Shown piece after piece: positions 1 through 8,712 of a stretch of DNA of 41,609 bases (its first letter is position 1; each line of letters starts with the position of its first letter). This DNA comes from Desulfobacteraceae bacterium. GTDB taxonomy: Bacteria > Desulfobacterota > Desulfobacteria > Desulfobacterales > Desulfobacteraceae. Where the stretch lies: the NCBI GenBank assembly GCA_024227235.1, contig JAAEKY010000909.1, positions 1 to 41,609 of the forward strand. Direction: 5' to 3'. Under the pieces are notes generated by a model. It was not told the origin of the DNA and did not search any database. It worked only from the letters and a program-made list of their open reading frames with translations. A program made the translations under genes and the position numbers.

Positions 1-1809
1 AATGTTACTTATGTTCAGGATATTTCTTGCGGCTTCATTAATCATACATAAATGATTATTATTTTCAGAGGACCCAGGGAAATTTTCTCCCTCAATTACA
101 GGTATCTCATAAACCTTCAAGTAATCTGAATCCACTAGCATAAATCTTGCCTGTCCCGTCATACCTGTTTCCGCGCATTTAATCGTTGATATGCTTGTCA
201 TCCCGAATTTCCACGCAGCCAGACCGGATCGGGTTACCATTGCAACACCGGGAAGGTTAGTCAGCGCATTTTTAAACTTTGAATATTTATCCTTGTGTGC
301 CGCATCCTCCAATTTGAAAAAAATAATTTGGTTTTTATTAAATCCCAAGGGTTTTTCACGCAGAAAATTTGTTTCCTGTGAAAACAGTAAAGAGAAGATA
401 AAGATGCAAACAGATATGGTGATCTGAAAAATCATCAACCCCTTGCGAAGCTTCTTTGAAAAAAAAAGACTTTCACCTTTCAGGGTCTCAATCGGTTGAA
501 AAGAAGAGAGAAAAAATGCTGAATACAGTCCGGAAAATAGCCCTGTAATAATAACAATACCAGCCATTGCAGAAAGATATCCCCAGTTTTTTAAATAGTC
601 TATGAAAAGTTCCTGGTGAACCATGATACTGAAATATGGCAAATATAATTCAACCAAGGATACAGCAAAAATAAGTGAAAGAATACTCAATAGTATGGAT
701 TCGGTAAGAAATTGAAAAACCAGCTGACGAAAGTCTGCGCCCACCACCTTTCTTATGGCGATCTCTTTTGCCCTGTTTGTTGAGCGGGCAAGGGAAAGGT
801 TAATGACATTGATGCATGAAATTGCTAGAATCAGAAAACCCATAGCCGACAAGAAAATAACCAGAAGCATGCTTCTTTTATCAATGGCTTTATCAAATTC
901 ATTTGTTGGCGCAATAAAGGTTCTTTTTTTTCCAAAAACGGACCGTTTCAGAGGCTCAAGTGTAAAATGCCAGGTATTGAAATATGCATCGGAAAAAAAA
1001 TCCGGCAGCTTTACGTTGGACAGTTTTTTTTTGAAAGCATCAACAATGGTCAATAAAGTTGGCGACCAATAAACAATTTTTTTTCTATCGTGTTTTTGAT
1101 TCATCGTATATTTATTGATCCAGTCAAATTTGATGTAAGAGTAAGTATAAAGCGGCATCCAGTCCGGAAGAGTCTCTTTAATTTTGTCAAAAGAAGATGC
1201 AGCAAGAAAGTCTATTTTTAAAGAAGAGTTTTTTGGGATTGGATTAAGCACACCAGTTATTGTAAATGTAAATGGTGATGTATTGAAAATGGTAAAGGTG
1301 ATTTTTTGGCCCACAGGGTTTTTTGACCCAAAGTATTTTATGGCCATTTTCTGGGAGATTACAATTGAATTGTTGTTTGATAAAGCTGTTTTGGGATCAC
1401 CTTTTTGTAAGGGGAAATCAAATACTTCAAATAAAGAGGATTCAGTAAAATAAAAATTTTCTTCTTCATTCAGTAGATCGTTATGATTTAAATAAACGGT
1501 TTGTGGAGATAACCTGACCGCATTAGCAATAGACGGGAATTCATTAAGAAGCTTGGGGATCAGATCATGACTGATTGAAGAATGATAGGATAATTGGTCA
1601 CTGCCCTGTTTTGGGGTTCCCTCCACCAAAACCCTGTATATATCATATCGATTGCTATGAAAATTGTCATAAGAAAGTTCAAACTGAACATATAGGAAAA
1701 TTAACAGGGCACAGGAGACTCCCAATGCAAGACCGGCTATAGAGATAAAGGTTGCTGTTTTATTATGCAGCAAACTACGAAAGGCTGTAAGCAGGTAGTT
1801 TTTAAACAT
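1..1809 (-). CDS. ABC transporter permease, MacB/FtsX type (3' end outside window)
   Basis: This is an integral-membrane permease of a MacB/FtsX-like ABC exporter, probably partnering the ATPase encoded just upstream. The reading frame is open from ATG at 1807-1809 to the window edge (603 codons), so the C-terminus is missing. The start MFKNYLLTAFRSLLHNKTAT runs into a first membrane helix (FISIAGLALGVSCALLIFLYV), then a periplasmic segment with LSYDNFH and IYRVLVEG, as in the large permeases of this family (commonly near 800 residues). Around 700-850 the frame encodes FLILAISCINVINLSLARST followed by NRAKEIAIRKVVGA, the classic FtsX-domain signature, then more helices and a second domain start (KKLRKGLMIFQITISVCIF). 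An AGGGG ribosome site lies shortly before the ATG, and the ATPase stop is only 9 bases away, so the two are co-transcribed. The substrate cannot be told from sequence. Confidence 0.9.
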   Translation of the reverse strand, partial: MFKNYLLTAFRSLLHNKTATFISIAGLALGVSCALLIFLYVQFELSYDNFHSNRYDIYRVLVEGTPKQGSDQLSYHSSISHDLIPKLLNEFPSIANAVRLSPQTVYLNHNDLLNEEENFYFTESSLFEVFDFPLQKGDPKTALSNNNSIVISQKMAIKYFGSKNPVGQKITFTIFNTSPFTFTITGVLNPIPKNSSLKIDFLAASSFDKIKETLPDWMPLYTYSYIKFDWINKYTMNQKHDRKKIVYWSPTLLTIVDAFKKKLSNVKLPDFFSDAYFNTWHFTLEPLKRSVFGKKRTFIAPTNEFDKAIDKRSMLLVIFLSAMGFLILAISCINVINLSLARSTNRAKEIAIRKVVGADFRQLVFQFLTESILLSILSLIFAVSLVELYLPYFSIMVHQELFIDYLKNWGYLSAMAGIVIITGLFSGLYSAFFLSSFQPIETLKGESLFFSKKLRKGLMIFQITISVCIFIFSLLFSQETNFLREKPLGFNKNQIIFFKLEDAAHKDKYSKFKNALTNLPGVAMVTRSGLAAWKFGMTSISTIKCAETGMTGQARFMLVDSDYLKVYEIPVIEGENFPGSSENNNHLCMINEAARNILNISNI

Positions 1810-1818
1810 TTTGCACCC

Positions 1819-2490
1819 CTATGAATAATGGCTGACGATCTGGCCATCAAAGAGATGAATTGAGCGGTCAGCCTGCTGGGCGCACTGGTTTGAATGGGTT
1901 ACCATTACGATGGTCGTCCCTTCTGAGTGTAGTTGTGTGAGCAATTTCATCACTTCTTCCCCATTAACACTGTCCAGATTCCCTGTGGGTTCATCGGCCA
2001 GAATCAGCCTTGGCTTTGTGATTACTGCCCTTGCAACTGCCACGCGTTGTTGTTGACCACCGGATAACTGCTGTGGAAAATAATTTCTGCGATGGGCCAT
2101 ATTCATTCGTTCCAATATGTCCAAAACTCTTTCTTTTCTTTCCCTGGCGGGGATTTTCAAGTAAAGTAGCGGCAGCTCAACATTTTCAAATACTTTAAGC
2201 TCATCTATAAGGTTAAAACTTTGGAATACAAAGCCGATGTTCCCTTTTCTAAGATTTGCCCGTTCACTTTCGGAAACGTCGGAGACATCCTGACCCATCA
2301 GAAAATATTTTCCCCCAGATGGTTTAACCAGAAGTCCCATTAGATTTAGCAGCGTTGTTTTTCCGCACCCTGAAGGCCCCATCACAGCCACAAATTCCCC
2401 TTCTTTGATTTTCAGGAAAATATTTTTAATCGCATGGGTTTCGATATTTTCTATTGTAAATATCTTTTTCAGATCTTCAGCACGGATCAT
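1819..2490 (-). CDS. ABC transporter ATP-binding protein (MacB/LolD type)
   Basis: This 223-residue cytoplasmic ATPase should energise the permease encoded directly downstream. Visible motifs are Walker A GPSGCGKTT near residue 40, a Q-loop in FVFQSFNLIDEL, the ABC signature LSGGQQQR, Walker B LILADEPTGNLD and the switch histidine in MVTHSNQCA. The length and the VFENVELPLLYL segment are typical of the MacB/LolD/FtsE group, whose members power efflux or lipoprotein release through FtsX-fold permeases rather than uptake. The gene ends in TAG nine bases before the permease ATG, so the pair forms an operon on the minus strand. No outer-membrane or periplasmic adaptor gene is visible, but it could lie beyond the left edge. 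The substrate is unknown. Confidence 0.93.
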   Translation of the reverse strand: MIRAEDLKKIFTIENIETHAIKNIFLKIKEGEFVAVMGPSGCGKTTLLNLMGLLVKPSGGKYFLMGQDVSDVSESERANLRKGNIGFVFQSFNLIDELKVFENVELPLLYLKIPARERKERVLDILERMNMAHRRNYFPQQLSGGQQQRVAVARAVITKPRLILADEPTGNLDSVNGEEVMKLLTQLHSEGTTIVMVTHSNQCAQQADRSIHLFDGQIVSHYS

Positions 2491-2668
2491 AATGTCCTTT
2501 TTTTCTGGGGTTCTTCAGTCTGAAAACAATTGTTAATCACCTTAATCGTTAATTAATTTTTTTTCAAGTGGCAGGATTTGTCCAGAGTCAGATCATGCAC
2601 CCTGAAAAGTACAATCAGGATGCATGGAGGGGCTTCAAGAATCAATGCAGATTCCAAAAGACTAATAA

Positions 2669-3148
2669 CTATTCAAATATTCCTGCAGCAAGAACAATTT
2701 TCTGGTCAGGTACATTTAATACATAGCTTGTTTTCGGCTGGGGTTTTGGCGGCTGTAACTTCCTGTTCATATATACATAGTTGACCCATCCTTCGCCTTT
2801 AGCATTGGCAAGGTCCATCATTTCTTTCATGAAGAATACACCATTGCTGTCTTTGATTCTTGATCCATTAAATCCAATAAGCCTGGGTGACGGATGTGCC
2901 AGCATTTTTGTTGTTTCATTATTAAAGCAGAACACATATGAATCTTTCCAAACAAACTCCCCTTTAGCATCGGATATCTTTTTTAAAACTGCTTCAAGAC
3001 CAATTTCTTTAATTTGCTTTGCAGCTTCCTTGCATTTTGCGACACACTCTTCTTTTGTTGCCTTTTGATCTGCTGCTGCAATGCCTGAAAAAGAAAAAAC
3101 GAAAAGTAACATCATGATTAAACTGGAAACTGACAATAATTTTTTCAT
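2669..3148 (-). CDS. Secreted single Cache-domain protein
   Basis: This small exported protein has an N-terminal signal peptide (MKKLLSVSSLIMMLLFVFSF, then cleavage near GIAAAD) followed by one Cache-like domain. The start chosen is the ATG at 3146-3148, preceded by AAGGAG; a start 39 bases further upstream would add non-signal residues. Characteristic residues are DAKGEFVWKDSYVFCFN, KMLAHP, LIG, a D-x-NG turn and GEGWVNYVY, a pattern seen in solitary sCache domains of Desulfobacterota and in the sensor parts of chemoreceptors. Solitary Cache proteins are thought to bind small ligands in the periplasm, but no ligand can be named here. It is a paralogue of the protein encoded at 4212-4688, and the two share 26 identical bases around their start codons. 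Three cysteines (ECVAKC and FCFN) might form a disulfide. Confidence 0.8.
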   Translation of the reverse strand: MKKLLSVSSLIMMLLFVFSFSGIAAADQKATKEECVAKCKEAAKQIKEIGLEAVLKKISDAKGEFVWKDSYVFCFNNETTKMLAHPSPRLIGFNGSRIKDSNGVFFMKEMMDLANAKGEGWVNYVYMNRKLQPPKPQPKTSYVLNVPDQKIVLAAGIFE

Positions 3149-3357
3149 ACCATTCTCCTTGTTAAAATAAAATTTTTTATACAACAATAAAAATTTACCG
3201 TTGCGAAAATAATGCTCCTGCTAAAATTTAAGTGGTCAGCAATAAGCATGCCGAATAGCAGATGAAGTTTTTTTAATTCAGAGAAATTTATCTTGTATAT
3301 AGGCCTTATTTTTGCAGAGCCATATATAATGGTAACCATTTTATAAGGAGATATTTG

Positions 3358-3927
3358 ATGATTAAAAAGTATTCAAGGTGTGTGATTTGGGTATGGATAC
3401 TGCTATTGGGTTTAAGCCCGGTTGTCCAATCTGAACCAGAGAAATTGATGTCAGCTGTTGGTGTGTTAGATATATCATTTGCAGACACACAATGGAATGG
3501 CAAAATAATTCCTGAAGGGCAGCAATGCTTAGAATATGGTGGGAATGGAGCATCGCCTCAAATTCAAATCAAAAATATCTCTTCCAAAGCAAACAGGCTG
3601 ATACTCGAATTCAGTGATGCCACATATACGCCCTGTGATAATGGCGGACACGGAATAATCAGCTATCAGATTTCTAAAGGGACAACCAAAATCATCGTAC
3701 CCTCAATCCCCGGCCAGACATTTGATTTACCTGAAGGGTTTACTCTTGTGCGCGAGCATTGTGGAAAAGACCTTGGGATGCAGCCTGGTGCGTATATTGG
3801 GCCATGCCCAGGGATAGGGAATCAATACTATGTTATTGTTAAAGCAGTGTATGTATCACCGAAAAATTCAAAACCTGAACTGCTAGGCCGTGGGCGGTTA
3901 AACCTTGGTACATTCAAAGAGTTATAG
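3358..3927 (+). CDS. Secreted PEBP/YbhB-like (Raf kinase inhibitor-like) protein
   Basis: This is a predicted periplasmic protein of about 189 residues with a signal peptide (hydrophobic VIWVWILLLGLSPVVQS). The body matches the phosphatidylethanolamine-binding protein fold: CLEYGGNGASPQIQIKNIS corresponds to the family pattern G.n.SP.l.w, LILEFSDATY to the D-containing strand, HGIISYQI to the H-W-V-Y-I strand, and GAYIGPCPGIGNQYYVIVKAVYV to the GPCPP-G-H-Y-x-F motif. The aspartate, histidine and GPCP loop that form the ligand pocket are retained, although the usual D-P-D-A-P triplet is degenerate (DATYTPC). GGAG lies before ATG 3358; the TTG codon immediately before it could also initiate. 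It sits between two Cache paralogues and is divergent from the first. The function of bacterial PEBP proteins is poorly known. The assignment rests on motifs only. Confidence 0.65.
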   Translation: MIKKYSRCVIWVWILLLGLSPVVQSEPEKLMSAVGVLDISFADTQWNGKIIPEGQQCLEYGGNGASPQIQIKNISSKANRLILEFSDATYTPCDNGGHGIISYQISKGTTKIIVPSIPGQTFDLPEGFTLVREHCGKDLGMQPGAYIGPCPGIGNQYYVIVKAVYVSPKNSKPELLGRGRLNLGTFKEL

Positions 3928-4211
3928 GACCATTTGATAACAAATGTTGAATAAAATTGTAATTCTAAGTATTTGTTTTAAGCTGTATCAGTCAGGCATG
4001 ATTCATTGGACAAAGTGTTCAATTTCGAACACCATATGCTTTGTTATCGAACAGTAATCTATCTATCATTTTTTTTAAAGCCTTGTTCCTGGCCATGTCC
4101 GGGCACCGCCTGTGAAGCGGCATACTTATTGCTGATCCTTTGTAACAGAAACATTGTTTGTCGCGGTAATGAATCGATACTGTTGAATATAAAAAAACAG
4201 AGGAGAATGGT

Positions 4212-4688
4212 ATGAAAAAATTATTGTTAGTTTCTAACTTAATCGCGATCTTTTTCTTTTCAGGACTATGTTTTGGAGAAAATTCAGTTTTGAAAAAGGA
4301 GTGTGAAACCAAGGCAAAAGAGGCCTCTTTTCTGATAAAAAAAGAGGGGTCCCTGGCTGCTTTTGAAAAAATTGCTGATCCCAAAGGCCCTTTTGTCAGT
4401 GAAGAATCCCATCTTTTTTGTATCAATTCAGAAACCGGAGAGCTGCTGGCCCACAAAGTTAAAAGATTTGTTGGTGTTAACATGCATATGTATCGTTCTT
4501 CAGATAACGGTCATCCTTACACTCAGATCCTTGAGACCGCAGAAACCCAGGATAAAGGATGGGTTACCTATATGACACACGGGTCAGGGCCTGAAAGAAG
4601 GGAAAAACCGGAATTAAAATATATGCATTTTTTTAAAGTGCCGGAGGAAAAAATTCTGCTCTGTGTCGGGTACTGGAATGATCATTGA
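4212..4688 (+). CDS. Secreted single Cache-domain protein (paralogue)
   Basis: This 158-residue exported protein has a signal peptide (MKKLLLVSNLIAIFFFSGLC) and one Cache-like domain. ECETKAKEASFLIKKEGSLA, DPKGPFVSEESHLFCIN, ELLAHKVKRFVGVN, DNGHPY and DKGWVTYMTH line up with the protein encoded on the opposite strand at 2669-3148. A strong AGGAG sits at 4201-4205 before the ATG, and bases 4202-4227 are identical to the corresponding start region of the paralogue, which points to duplication rather than convergence. The C-terminal strand (HFFKVPEEKILLCVGYW) is also shared in pattern. It lies 96 bases upstream of the DUF362 gene in the same direction and could be read with it. The ligand is unknown. 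Confidence 0.8.
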   Translation: MKKLLLVSNLIAIFFFSGLCFGENSVLKKECETKAKEASFLIKKEGSLAAFEKIADPKGPFVSEESHLFCINSETGELLAHKVKRFVGVNMHMYRSSDNGHPYTQILETAETQDKGWVTYMTHGSGPERREKPELKYMHFFKVPEEKILLCVGYWNDH

Positions 4689-4784
4689 TGTTAAATTCGT
4701 ATTTTTGAGTGAGCCCTAAGCAGTGTTTGTAAATTGAATGGAAAAATTAGAACAGGACTTCGTCAACAGCCAGGGAGATAATTA

Positions 4785-5726
4785 ATGAATGATAATAAAA
4801 CAAGACGAGAGTTTCTAAAAAAAAGTATGGTTATGGCTTTTGCTGCCGGGAGCACCCTTGTGCCGGGAAGTTTAAGTCCGATTTTTGCAAACACTTCCAA
4901 AGAGCGGATACCCGACCTTGTTGCTGTAAAAAACGGGGAACCAGACATCATGTTCAATAAAGGAATAAAGCTAATGGGCGGCATGAAACGGTTTGTTAAA
5001 AAAGGTCAGACCGTTCTTGTAAAACCCAATATTGGATTTAACAGAACACCCGAATTTGGGGCGACGACCAACCCTTTGCTTGTTAAAGCCATTATTGAAC
5101 ACGGCTTTGGTGCTGGTGCAAAAAAAGTCTATGTTTTTGATCATGAAGCCTCCAGCGCATATGGGCTTGCTGCCAAGTGCTATAAAAACAGTGGTATTGA
5201 AAGTGCGGCAAAGCAGGCAGGTGCCATTATGGCTCCGGCAGATGATTATAAGTATTACCAGGGAGTCAAGATTCCAGGAGCAAAAATTTTACATACCACT
5301 GACGTTCATGAACTCCTTCTTGAAACAGATGTATTTATCAATGTTCCGGTGCTCAAGCATCACAGTTACACACATGTCACAATGGCAATGAAAAATCTTA
5401 TGGGAGTGGTCTGGGACAGAATGTATTATCATGGGTACGGACTGGATCAGTGCATTGCTGAATTCTGCCTGTATAAAAAGCCGGATCTGAATGTCCTGGA
5501 TGCCTATCGTGTCATGAAATCCCACGGTCCATATGGAAACAGTCCCGAGGATGTGGTGATTGCCAAAAGCCTTCTGATATCAGAAGACATTGTGGCCATT
5601 GATACGGCAGCAAGTTTAATTTTTGGAATCCCCCCCCAAAAAGTTGATTATATTGCTATGGGTCAGGAACTCAAACTGGGTAAAATGAATCTTGATGAAC
5701 TGAATATTAAAAGGCTGGTCCTTTAA
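4785..5726 (+). CDS. Tat-exported DUF362 domain protein
   Basis: This 313-residue protein starts with a twin-arginine signal (TRREFLKKS followed by a hydrophobic stretch and FAN near residue 37), so a folded, probably cofactor-bearing periplasmic product is expected. The body is DUF362: TVLVKPNIGFN, the TTNPLLVKAIIE helix, VYVFDHEASSAYG, DVFINVPVLKHHSYTHVTMAMKNLMG and a late DxxAIDTAAS segment. DUF362 proteins are recurrent partners of iron-sulfur proteins and their biochemistry is not established. This one lacks the C-terminal ferredoxin module found in many relatives; instead the next gene, two bases away, encodes a polyferredoxin. The ATG is preceded by AGGGAGATAATTA. It is likely the first redox gene of the 4785-7255 pair. 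Confidence 0.88.
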   Translation: MNDNKTRREFLKKSMVMAFAAGSTLVPGSLSPIFANTSKERIPDLVAVKNGEPDIMFNKGIKLMGGMKRFVKKGQTVLVKPNIGFNRTPEFGATTNPLLVKAIIEHGFGAGAKKVYVFDHEASSAYGLAAKCYKNSGIESAAKQAGAIMAPADDYKYYQGVKIPGAKILHTTDVHELLLETDVFINVPVLKHHSYTHVTMAMKNLMGVVWDRMYYHGYGLDQCIAEFCLYKKPDLNVLDAYRVMKSHGPYGNSPEDVVIAKSLLISEDIVAIDTAASLIFGIPPQKVDYIAMGQELKLGKMNLDELNIKRLVL

Positions 5727-5728
5727 TT

Positions 5729-7255
5729 TTGGGAAATTTTAAAATAAAGAATATTCGGGTCGTATTCTCTTTATTGATATTCAGTCTGACAGTATTGGCG
5801 CTTTTAGGGCATGTGAAGATATCCCAACTCATATCTGAGACACTTTTTAACGTTCAATTTATTCCAGCTTTTATCCAATTTGTTGAAGGAACCGGGATTG
5901 CTTTTCTTTTTCTTGTTTTATTAACCCTTTGTTTTGGAAGGGTTTATTGCTCTTTTTTATGCCCTTTAGGCGTTTTGCAGGACCTGATGATCCGACTGTC
6001 CTTAAAGATTGGAATTAAAAAACAACATGTTCGGCTGGATAACTTTATCTATTTTCAATATACGGTTTTAATCCTCACCATTGTCACTGTTATTTTTGGT
6101 AGCTTTGCCTTTATCAATCTGTTTGATCCCTATACGGTTTTTGCTAAAATAGCAGCTCACCTGTTCAAACCATTGGTCCTGTTTTTTAATAATATTCTTG
6201 TGGAAATAGTTGAAACTTTTGATATCTATTCGATTTCTATTAAACGGCAGAATAGCATTCCTTTTCATGTACTGGCAGTGACACTGATTTTTTTAACAGG
6301 GATTTTATTCTTATCTGTATTTAAGGCAAGGCTGTACTGTAATTCAATCTGTCCTGTCGGGCTTATTCTGGGGATGATGTCCCGGGTGTCATTTTATAAA
6401 TTTCATATGGATAAAGAAAAATGCAGACACTGCACCTTATGTGAAAGGGTCTGTAAAGCAGGATGTATTGATGTTCAAAATCTTACGATTGATAACAGTC
6501 GTTGTGTGGGGTGCTTTAATTGCCTGGACGTTTGCGATAAGCATTTAATTTCCTACACCCATCGTACGGCAGAAAACAAAAATCATCCTGTATGGGTCAG
6601 GCGACATTTTTTACTTAATTCTGTGGTGGTCGGCAGTGCTGTATTGTCTGCCTGCACACCTTTTCGCCTGGAAAAGACAGGGTTTCTTCCTGGAAAGGCA
6701 CCTGTCATGCCACCCGGTTCTTTAGGTTTTGATCATTTTACAAAGACCTGTACCGCCTGCCATCTTTGTGTCAGTGTCTGCCCCACCCAGGTATTAAAAC
6801 CTACCCTTATGGGATACGGCCTTTCAGGATTGATGCTTCCGCAATTATCATTTCAAAAAGCCCGCTGTGATTTTAACTGCAATGCCTGCGGCAAGTCGTG
6901 CCCCACAGGCGCTGTAACCTCTTTGCCCCTCAAAGAGAAGCAGCTAACTCAGATCGGTACGGCTTCACTGAATAAAGAACTGTGTGTGGTGCATATTAAA
7001 AAAAAGCATTGCGGTGCCTGTGGAGAAGCTTGCCCCACCCATGCCATATTTCCAGTTGAGGACAAAAAGGTTATTTTTCCTGAAATTAATCTTGAGTATT
7101 GTATTGGCTGCGGTGCATGTGAACATGCCTGTCCTACTGACCCTAACGCGATTGTTGTCTCCTCAGTCCTGATTCATAAAAAGGTAAAGACATATAAACC
7201 GGATAGGAAACCTGAATTAAAATTAATCCCTCAAAAACAAGGATTCCCATTTTAG
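5729..7255 (+). CDS. NapH-NapG-like membrane polyferredoxin fusion
   Basis: This roughly 508-residue membrane iron-sulfur protein probably moves electrons between the quinone pool or membrane and the periplasm. Residues about 10-230 are NapH-like: membrane helices with the two C-x3-CP motifs YCSFLCPLG (74/78) and YCNSICPVG (204/208). Two 4Fe-4S motifs follow (CRHCTLCERVC, CVGCFNCLDVC, about 232-269). A second export-like signal, RRHFLLNS plus a hydrophobic stretch, appears internally at about 291-309. A NapG-like segment then carries at least four further clusters (CTACHLCVSVCP, CNACGKSCP, CGACGEACP, CIGCGACEHACP). The simplest reading is a natural NapH-NapG fusion. The start is a TTG two bases after the DUF362 stop; no in-frame ATG lies near, so the first residues are uncertain. 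It is translated together with the DUF362 gene. Confidence 0.88.
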   Translation: MGNFKIKNIRVVFSLLIFSLTVLALLGHVKISQLISETLFNVQFIPAFIQFVEGTGIAFLFLVLLTLCFGRVYCSFLCPLGVLQDLMIRLSLKIGIKKQHVRLDNFIYFQYTVLILTIVTVIFGSFAFINLFDPYTVFAKIAAHLFKPLVLFFNNILVEIVETFDIYSISIKRQNSIPFHVLAVTLIFLTGILFLSVFKARLYCNSICPVGLILGMMSRVSFYKFHMDKEKCRHCTLCERVCKAGCIDVQNLTIDNSRCVGCFNCLDVCDKHLISYTHRTAENKNHPVWVRRHFLLNSVVVGSAVLSACTPFRLEKTGFLPGKAPVMPPGSLGFDHFTKTCTACHLCVSVCPTQVLKPTLMGYGLSGLMLPQLSFQKARCDFNCNACGKSCPTGAVTSLPLKEKQLTQIGTASLNKELCVVHIKKKHCGACGEACPTHAIFPVEDKKVIFPEINLEYCIGCGACEHACPTDPNAIVVSSVLIHKKVKTYKPDRKPELKLIPQKQGFPF

Positions 7256-7301
7256 TAATGATAAGCAGTGAAGAATAAAGAAGAGATGAAGAGGTCATTA
7301 A

Positions 7302-7727
7302 ATGAATAAACATATTTTGTTAATCATGATGTTGATACTGACAGTGTCAACGGTTCAGGCGGGCAGTCCAGATGAAATTTTGGCCATTAAAAAAACCGCC
7401 ATGAATTATATGGAATCCTGGTACCAGGGTGATGCAAAAAGAATGGAAGAAAGTCTGCATCCAAAATTGGCTAAAAGAAGTCTCAAATCAATAAATGGCA
7501 AAATTAAATTAAGGCAGACAACAGCGTCAGATATGGTGAATTGGACGGGGACCGGATTTGGAAAAAGTCTTTGGTCTAATACACACAAGATAGACATTGT
7601 TGTTTTAGATTTTTACAAGAGTGTTGCCAGTGTAAAAGTCGTCACGCCTGATTACTGGGAATACTTACATCTAATAAAAACAGACAAAAAATGGGTAATT
7701 GTTAACGCGCTTTATGAAAATAAATAA
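7302..7727 (+). CDS. Secreted NTF2-like (putative lumazine-binding family) protein
   Basis: This 141-residue protein has a clear signal peptide (MNKHILLIMMLILTVSTVQA, cleavage likely before GSPDE). The mature part has the NTF2-like pattern of small alpha+beta cone-fold proteins: IKKTAMNYMESWYQGDAKRMEESLHPKLAKRS, a variable middle, then SVASVKVVTPDYWEYLHLIKTDKKWVIVNALYE. The ESWYQGDAKRM...LHP..AKR arrangement is characteristic of the putative lumazine-binding / DUF4440-like families. No catalytic residues can be assigned; such proteins usually bind small molecules. It lies 46 bases after the polyferredoxin and 24 bases before the first ABC permease gene, so it may be a periplasmic component of the same system, but that is inference. 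Confidence 0.75.
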   Translation: MNKHILLIMMLILTVSTVQAGSPDEILAIKKTAMNYMESWYQGDAKRMEESLHPKLAKRSLKSINGKIKLRQTTASDMVNWTGTGFGKSLWSNTHKIDIVVLDFYKSVASVKVVTPDYWEYLHLIKTDKKWVIVNALYENK

Positions 7728-7751
7728 AAATGGAGAATTGACACCCCGCCA

Positions 7752-8705
7752 ATGATGGTATTTTTGGGTAAAAAACTGTTCCGGCTCATTGTGGTCATTC
7801 TGGCTGTAACAGCGATCACTTTTTTGATGGTGAATTTTCTGCCAGGGGATATTGCTATAACCACTGCAGGTTTTGGTGCCTCGCTTGAAGATGTGGAAGC
7901 GATTCGTGAAGATCTCGGGCTCAATAAAAATATTGTTTTAAGATATACTCTTTGGCTCTTTGATGCAGCACAGGGTCGATTGGGTCAATCTTTTTTAACT
8001 GATGAGCCTGTGCTGGAAGCTATTTCCCAACGCCTGCCAGTCACGATAGAACTGATGATCATTTCACAGATGTTCGCTTTGATGCTAGCCATTCCTTTTG
8101 GCATTATCAGTGCGTATAAATCAGGGACGAACATAGATAAAACAATAAATACCCTGGCCTTTAGCGTGATGTCTATTCCCACTTTTGTCATGGCACTTCT
8201 TCTAATCTTTGCTTTTTCCTTAAAAGTGAACTGGTTGCCGGCAACAGGATATGTTCCTTTTTCTGAAGGATTCTGGCTCAACATCAAGTCTTTTTTGCTT
8301 CCTGGATTCAGCATTGCACTGGTGGAATGGGGCTATTTAATGCGCATCCTTAGAAGCGACATGATCTCAACTTTGCAGGAAGATTATATTTTAATGGCAA
8401 AATCCAAGGGCCTGCCAACGGTTTATATCCTTTTTAAACATGCCTTAAGACCGTCTTGTTTCACGTTGATCACCATTCTTGGCATTCAGGTCGGACATTT
8501 GATTGGCGGGGCTGTGATCGTGGAAAATATATTTGCACTTCCCGGAATTGGCAGCCTTCTTATTGCCGCTATTTATGGACGTGATTACACAGTGGTCCAG
8601 GGATGTATCCTGTTTATAACCATCGCTTATGTCATGATTAATTTTTTTGTTGATATTTTGTATTCAATTCTTGATCCCAGAATACGGTTCCAGAATAGGA
8701 CATAG
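7752..8705 (+). CDS. ABC importer permease, DppB/OppB/NikB type
   Basis: This 317-residue inner-membrane permease is the first of two in a dipeptide/oligopeptide/nickel-family importer. The N-terminus (LFRLIVVILAVTAITFLMVNFLPGD) is the usual DppB opening. The LGLNKNIVLRYTLWL stretch, the RLPVTIEL segment and the coupling helix EDYILMAKSKGLPTVYILFKHALRPS (EAA motif with conserved G) are all present. The end, LDPRIRF, is typical. About six membrane helices are visible. The GGAG is far from the ATG, so the ATG three bases later is an equally possible start. It is followed after seven bases by its partner permease. Sequence alone does not separate peptide, nickel, metallophore or opine transport in this family. 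Confidence 0.92.
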   Translation: MMVFLGKKLFRLIVVILAVTAITFLMVNFLPGDIAITTAGFGASLEDVEAIREDLGLNKNIVLRYTLWLFDAAQGRLGQSFLTDEPVLEAISQRLPVTIELMIISQMFALMLAIPFGIISAYKSGTNIDKTINTLAFSVMSIPTFVMALLLIFAFSLKVNWLPATGYVPFSEGFWLNIKSFLLPGFSIALVEWGYLMRILRSDMISTLQEDYILMAKSKGLPTVYILFKHALRPSCFTLITILGIQVGHLIGGAVIVENIFALPGIGSLLIAAIYGRDYTVVQGCILFITIAYVMINFFVDILYSILDPRIRFQNRT

Positions 8706-8712
8706 GAGAGTA

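Noticed and set aside
1184-1453. Plus-strand frames within the first 1.8 kb
   Set aside because: They are shadows of the minus-strand permease and show no homology pattern.
1-1809. Apparent absence of a gene on the left end, or a broken permease
   Set aside because: The minus frame is open for all 603 codons from ATG 1807-1809 to the window edge and holds FtsX motifs; it is simply cut by the edge.
4019-4483. Minus-strand frame opposite the second Cache gene
   Set aside because: It overlaps a well-supported plus-strand gene, has no ribosome site and no recognisable domain.
8647-8712. Longer N-terminus of the DppC-like permease, overlapping the previous gene
   Set aside because: The ATG at 8713 has AGGAG at proper distance and the extra residues are a shadow of the DppB end.
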